This document shows positions 58,600-64,000 of a stretch of DNA of 64,000 nucleotides, piece after piece. Position 1 is the first letter of the stretch, and each line of letters begins with the position of its first letter. Both the position numbers and the translations under genes were made by a program. The notes beneath the pieces are model-generated. The model saw only the letters and a list, made by a program, of their open reading frames with translations. It had not been told where the DNA came from and did not search any database. The stretch covers positions 312,001-376,000 of the forward strand of contig JAQFVV010000322.1 in assembly GCA_028023455.1 (NCBI GenBank), in the 5' to 3' direction. Source of the stretch: Epiperipatus broadwayi. Its lineage: Eukaryota; Onychophora; Udeonychophora; Euonychophora; Peripatidae.

Positions 58600-59790
58600 T
58601 TATATCAAAGTAGTAATGAAATTATGGTCAAGTAAAAGTCTTATCACAACAAGCCTTACCATGTTTAGAAGAATTATAATTTTTTTCTGAAAACTGTCAT
58701 AAAAATGATTCTAAATTATCATCAACTGTAAGTACAGTTAACAATGATAAAGTCAATGATAGTGATTATAACAAAAATGGGCCAGAAAAATCTGCCCAAG
58801 CTGAAGTTATGGACTGGTTGCAGTAACAATATAAAAGAAATGAAAATAGAAATCTAAAAACAATACCAAGAACTAATAAAACATACTTTAAAAAATGTAA
58901 AAAGATATATTTTTTAGATATTAATACCTTTCTAAATCTTGTGGTATGAAGATTTGTCAATGCTAGTATCAAATTTAAAAAAAGAAAACATAATAAAATG
59001 AAAAACTTCTGATGGTTGTTTTTTTATGAATGAACTAAAACTAATAAAGAAATATAGTGAAATAGAAATCTGAAGACAACTGAAAATAATATTAGATATT
59101 ATTTATAACAAAATTGGATGCATTTATTGCATGAACTGTATAAAATATAAAATGAGAAACTGGATAAGTTTGTGCTATAATTGATTGGGTCTGCCATTTT
59201 TCAAAGCAACTAGCATCTCTCAGATTTAGAAAAATCAAATCTCCTAAGATGTGATGTCATACGACAATAAAGACTCATCTAGAGCATGATAAGTTTGCTT
59301 TAATTTTTGAAGTATGATATAAATTTATTTACATACTAAGAAAAAATATCACAGTGGATGAGTATTGTTTTCAAAAAAATGAATTCAAATTTATTCAATA
59401 TGACACATGTGTGACACATTTAGAATAAAATTCTTGTTTGCTATTGTTATGAAAGCTAAATTACCTGCTGAATGGACTTCCGTATTTGTGAAAGATTGAT
59501 GTGAATCTAGTGATGAAATAGTATTTGAAAATGTTGTTGCAAAACTTTTGGAATTGTATATCAACATTTTTACCAAACTACCAGAAAAGATAATAAATGT
59601 AAGAAAATGAATAAAGCAATAAAAGAAATATTTGATATCATAAGTTAGCTGCTTGAAATATTGCTGAAAAGTGAAGATTACAATTGCCCACTTGCAATAT
59701 ATCATAGAAAAGCAATCGAGAATGTTCTTAGCATACTGCACAAATCAGTTTCTTCTGGTGAACATGAGAAAAGAAACTAATACTGCATAA
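58600..59790 (+). pseudogene. Unidentified decayed coding-like island
   Basis: Several + strand stretches look like protein even though stops break them. At 58625-58815 comes QVKVLSQQALPCLEEL, stop, FFSENCHKNDSKLSSTVSTV...EKSAQAEVMDWLQ. At about 59413-59615 comes FRIKFLFAIVMKAKLPAEWTSVFVKD, stop, CESSDEIVFENVVAKLLELY. At about 59620-59780, in another frame, comes EIFDIIS, stop, LLEILLKSEDYNCPLAIYHRKAIENVLSIL. Composition is more varied than in neighbouring DNA. I do not recognise a family. It may be a processed pseudogene or an old transposase. The 116-codon minus frame at 59391-59741 overlaps it and looks like its shadow. Confidence 0.3.
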
Positions 59791-62700
59791 TATAATTTTG
59801 TATCATTAATTAAATAGCAGGAAAATATTTAATAAAAGCAATCAGTACTTAAGCATTATACAAAAAAATTGGTGGGAAACATAAAATAAAGATATTTCAT
59901 TTTGAAATTTACAGAACTGACAATTACATTTATAGAATATGTGGAGCAAAAAGAACAATAGTAAGTAAAAACAATGAATCTGATTAAAACACTAAAGTAT
60001 AAGAGTTGGAAGTCTAACTATAAAAAGAAATATAAAAATATGTAAAATTTAATTTTGCAGGGAATTCAACAAAGGAAATATTTTTTTTGCATATGTTGTG
60101 CTTACTTTATTATAATGTTTAAAAACAATTTTTATTTTAAAGAAATTAATGTTGTATTGTATCTAAAGAAAAATGTAAATAAATATTGTAATTATGCAAT
60201 TGTTCAATACTGATAAGTAAGATTCATGTTGGTGCTTCTAGGTAGGAGAATGTTTTTACTTATAATATTATGAAGCTATTATTGCAAATATACATTATCT
60301 CACAACTATTACAAATTTATTAACAACTCAATCTAAAATCATTTCATAAATAAATAAATAAATTGAAAAATGAAATAGTTATATTTAATGAAACATTATT
60401 CTTTTTAAAATTTATATTGCAAATTAATATTACTTGAAAAACAAAATGCATTATTTTAATAATGACTTAAATTCTCAGAATTTTTCAAGAATGTCCTAGT
60501 TTTAACAATTATAAGCTATAATTTAAAGTAATTGTAAAATTTAATCAATTGTTAAACAATAGTAATATGCTAATCTTATCCCCCTTTTTTTTAAATAAAA
60601 TAAAATGTTTTTGTGCCATTTAGTGCAGTGATGGGATGAGATTTAGAAACTAAAGGTTGTTATTTATTTAATAAATAATAAAGTTGTTTCCCCCTTAAAT
60701 AGTAAGTTGTAAACAGTCTGGTAGCATAATGTTACCCTATGTGTGTGAATTTGTTATTTTTAAAGTCTTGATTAATTTAATGCTTTTTAAAATGATTCTG
60801 TCACCTTAATTATTTATCAAGAATTATTCTAGATTTTTTTTAAAAAAAAAAAACATTTTCTATTCAAGTTATAAAATTCTAAGAATTGCATAAAATGTAT
60901 TTTAATTTATAAAATATGTAATCTTACTCATGATTAATAGATGCTTATTGCTTTTTGAATTATACTGATTTTAAAAAATTAATAATTTTTACAAAATATT
61001 TTGATAGTAAGTCATTTTGAAGACTCACAAATCAATGAATGAACTGAATTTGGTTTTTAAAATACCTTTAAAACATTTATAAAAACAGAAAACATTAATT
61101 CTTTTATAATCAAAAAAAAAAATTAAATTTGCTGAGTTGATATAATTATATTGATTTTTTAAACATGGTCCAAAGAATTTAATTCATTTGATAAATAATA
61201 ATAGTAAAGCCATTTAATATATATACACCAACAATGCAGCTACAATATCTGCTATATTTCGTTCCAAGTCCTGTTAGTATAAATCAAGTACAGTATAGCA
61301 GATAATAGTTTACACTTTATTTATAAACTTAATTTACAATCCAGTACTTTTTAATACACACATTTAACACCAATGTTTTTTTTTTATGTGTGTGTGTTTA
61401 TAGTATGCATATACAAATTAAGTTTACAATATAAGCAAAAAAAATTAAAGAAAATAATGTAGTTGTCAATAATAATTTGAAAGAAAACATTTGCATATAT
61501 GTTTACAATGTGTATACACTAATTTATATTCACTCAAAACAATAATAAAACTTACTGTACCATATCTATTGTTTTTTAATAAGATGGACTGCAAAGTGCT
61601 AGACTGTGATTTTGCAACTGTTTGATATATTAGAACAACTCAGTTTTATCACTACTTCAATATTTTTTTTTTATAGAAACTTCATTATCAGTCAATTTGG
61701 CCTCTCTAGTTGTTATGATGTTTTTAAGTTCATATTTATCATCTTTGTTATCTATTCTCATCAATGTATTTCATATTTTCAGCTAAATTCTTCATACAAA
61801 CTTTAAAATTTTCTGAATACTTTAGCAGAATTTTTTTACTGGTCCTCTTTTTTTGTTGTTGTTGTTGTTAATAAAGTGGTAACTTTTGTTTTAGCACTTA
61901 GGGAAAATATGAATTTTTTTAAATTTTATAAGGTTTCTGTATTAAGCATAAGAAAACATTTTATTATACAAAATACTGTATCAAACTTTATAGGGAAAAA
62001 TGAAGAGAAAAATGCAAATAGTCAAAATAAGAGTCATAGTTCACATGATCCTATTCTCTTAAGCTTGTATGTTATAAACAGTGAGGATAGCCAATTCCTC
62101 AATAAGCTTTGTAATAAATGCTTAGCCAGAGAAAGCATTTAAAATATCTCTGTCAGGAACACCCCCAAACCCCTGACCATGGTTTCGTGCTTTGGCACTC
62201 CTCAGAGAGGTGTCAGGATAGGTTCAGACACAAAATGCAAATGCTTTTCATGAAACCTGAAAATAACATTATTAATAATGAAATTTTGTAATTCTAAATT
62301 ATAACATTTAAGAAATTTGAGCATTACCAAGAAAAAAATGGTTTTATCCTATTGCAAATATACAGACTCATAAAATTTATTAAATGTATGAATTTTAATG
62401 TTTTTATTTATTTACATTTTTTTGTTTATTTATACTTTTTTTAATAGTGTATAAAGTAGTATATATTGTTTCAGCACATATTGCAGCTTTCCTGTGAATA
62501 TACGGGTCTTGTGATATTGTGACAACATTTACATATTCATCTGACATACTTAGACTTGGTTTTGGATTTGAGCCTGCTAAAACTCATTCAAATTCTAATA
62601 AAACTTGACTTTTTTCTTTCAGTCAACCAATCTGCAACCAATTCATAAAATATCCAATACTGTCAGCTTTTTATTAGATGGTAAAATAAAAATGAAAACA

Positions 62701-63270
62701 CACTCATATTCTCACTACCATGTACTTGCTAAATCTAGTAAATAATGCCTTTTCCTCTATTGTTCCACTAAGAAAGGCTGTTGGATAGATCTTTGCTTTA
62801 CTAATTGTAAGCCATTTAAAGATTTTTATCTATCATTTATATATATATGATTAAATTTCAGTTATGGATACATTACCTACGTAAAATAATTGTGAATTTC
62901 ATTAATTGTTATTCATTTTCTAAAGAGAATGGCTATTTGGTGCTGATAAATCAATTTCTGGTATTTCTCCAAATTAACTTCTCGTCTACTGTTTCAGTTT
63001 ACTAGTGACATTTATTGTTTTACTTATGGCTCATTGCTGGTCATTGTCTTCTTTCACCATCAATCTTTTTAAGCATATGTCTCTATTCTTTTGTGTTGGA
63101 TTACTTCGTAATATGATGAGAATGACAATTTAACTTGCTCATTAGTTCTATAGGAATTTTTTTTTTGTTATACATGATATTTTTAAAAGTTTTTACTATT
63201 ATCAATCACACTTCAAAAACTTCTACTACACTTTTCTTTTTCTATTTTTTTTTTTTTCATTATCCATCAT
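59791..63270. other. Non-coding stretch with one GC-rich patch
   Basis: Mostly AT-rich DNA. At 62150-62240 there is a GC-rich patch (CAGGAACACCCCC ... GGCACTCCTCAGAGAGGTGTCAGG), possibly an element end. The frames at 61606-61806 and 61876-62142 show no family resemblance. A (TTG)n run lies at about 61855. Confidence 0.5.
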
Positions 63271-63277
63271 TGCTCTA

Positions 63278-63352
63278 CACGTTTGGTGTAGTAGATGAAG
63301 CGTCTGACTTGGGATCAGAAGGTTCCAAGATCAATTCTGGCACTTATAGGTC
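63278..63352 (+). other. tRNA-derived sequence (SINE head or tRNA pseudogene)
   Basis: TGGTGTAGTAGATGAAGCG resembles an A box. TCTGACTTGGGATCAGA can form an anticodon arm, with TGG at the anticodon position (Pro type). GATCAATTCTGGC resembles a B box and T arm. The T-arm is imperfect and no acceptor stem closes, so it is not a working tRNA. It differs from the SINE family at 8.8 and 57.0 kb. Confidence 0.6.
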
Positions 63353-64000
63353 TAGCACTCAAATTTCTTGTAAACTCCCAAGCAATAAAGCCATCTTTTT
63401 ATTGATATATTTAGTTTTTATGAACATTCTACAATTTAGTATGGTCAATTTGAAAAACTTATTCTAATTAGTAAACCACATATAGTCTGCTTATTATTTA
63501 AGCTTCCTGGTTATTATTTTTTTAATTAATACATCCAAATATTGATCCTGAGATCCATCATTTTTATTCTTTTGGTGTTTATTTTAAGGCCATTTTAATA
63601 TATTTTCAAAACCAGTAAAAAGGCGCAGATTATTTAGTCCAGTCTTTCAAACATCAAGCAGTAGGTCTTGAATTTTTATAGTTTTCACATTATCATGCCA
63701 TTATAAATTATAAGGTGAGCATAAGAAATTGACTGATCTCTGAAAAGCTCTGATAACTTCATTGAGTTTTTATTTTATGTATTGCTTTTATAGGAAAAGA
63801 TATATATATATCCTTATACATTCAATTTGAATGATATTTTGAAATATATATTTTTGTTTTTATGTATTTAACATAAAAATATATTTTATAATTTCGTTAA
63901 TTATAAAAATGTTTTACTTTTATATTTAATAAATAATAAAAGATGTGAAATTTTTTTAATAGGATAAGTTGAATGATTTGATGTCAATGTATTTTCCTTT
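63353..64000. other. Non-coding stretch
   Basis: AT-rich with nothing recognised. The 110-codon frame at 63135-63467 runs through the tRNA-like sequence and is chance. Confidence 0.5.

Noticed and set aside
63135-63467. 110-codon + frame
   Set aside because: It crosses a tRNA-derived sequence and poly-T tracts and shows no protein motif.

Overview
The window is animal (metazoan) nuclear DNA. It is very A+T-rich (about three quarters A/T by eye), has a spliced gene with GT..AG introns, and is packed with retroelements and DNA transposons of metazoan type. I cannot name the species. An invertebrate with a large, AT-rich, repeat-rich genome fits best.

Only one host gene is supported. It runs on the + strand and covers most of the window. 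Five 3'-terminal exons (7603-7722, 13698-13790, 15429-15581, 52845-53442, 56431-56444) join in compatible phases (0, 0, 0, 1) into a 325-residue C-terminal fragment. Its first third is a bromodomain that looks most like the second bromodomain of TFIID subunit TAF1. The rest is an unrecognised basic/serine-rich tail instead of the long acidic tail usual in TAF1. The 5' exons lie outside the window. Introns are about 6.0, 1.6, 37.3 and 3.0 kb.

The 37-kb intron is a graveyard of mobile DNA. From left to right it holds: a palindromic Penelope-related repeat (15.8-16.2 kb); an inverted pair of ~308-bp tandem repeats (18.4-19.5 kb); a decayed Penelope-like element on the minus strand (20-21.3 kb); an RTE-type LINE ending in a GAT repeat (21.5-23.2 kb); diverged tandem repeats (23.4-24.4 kb); a 10.4-kb LTR retrotransposon with 2.2-kb LTRs (25.5-35.9 kb) whose 3' LTR carries a 1.15-kb DNA transposon with an 8-bp target duplication; a hAT MITE (36.0-36.4 kb); a ~950-bp palindrome combining Penelope-like, tRNA-like and hammerhead-like sequence (39.1-40.1 kb); a hammerhead-like motif at 44.8 kb; a LINE and a second Penelope-like element with a GIY-YIG domain (44.8-48.15 kb, minus); and an internally deleted Gypsy element with perfect 5-bp target duplications (48.6-51.9 kb).

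Outside that intron there are a foldback MITE family (4.9, 5.4, 9.4 kb), tRNA-derived SINEs (8.8 and 57.0 kb), LINE scraps (6.6 and 14.4 kb), a pogo/Tigger-like transposase remnant beginning a few bases after the host gene's stop codon, and an unidentified decayed coding-like island (58.6-59.8 kb). I see no CRISPR, operon or other prokaryotic features. The most unusual items are the hammerhead-like motifs linked to Penelope remains, the four-fold tandem repeat of the Gypsy primer-binding-site segment, and the filled/empty site pair for the 1.15-kb transposon.
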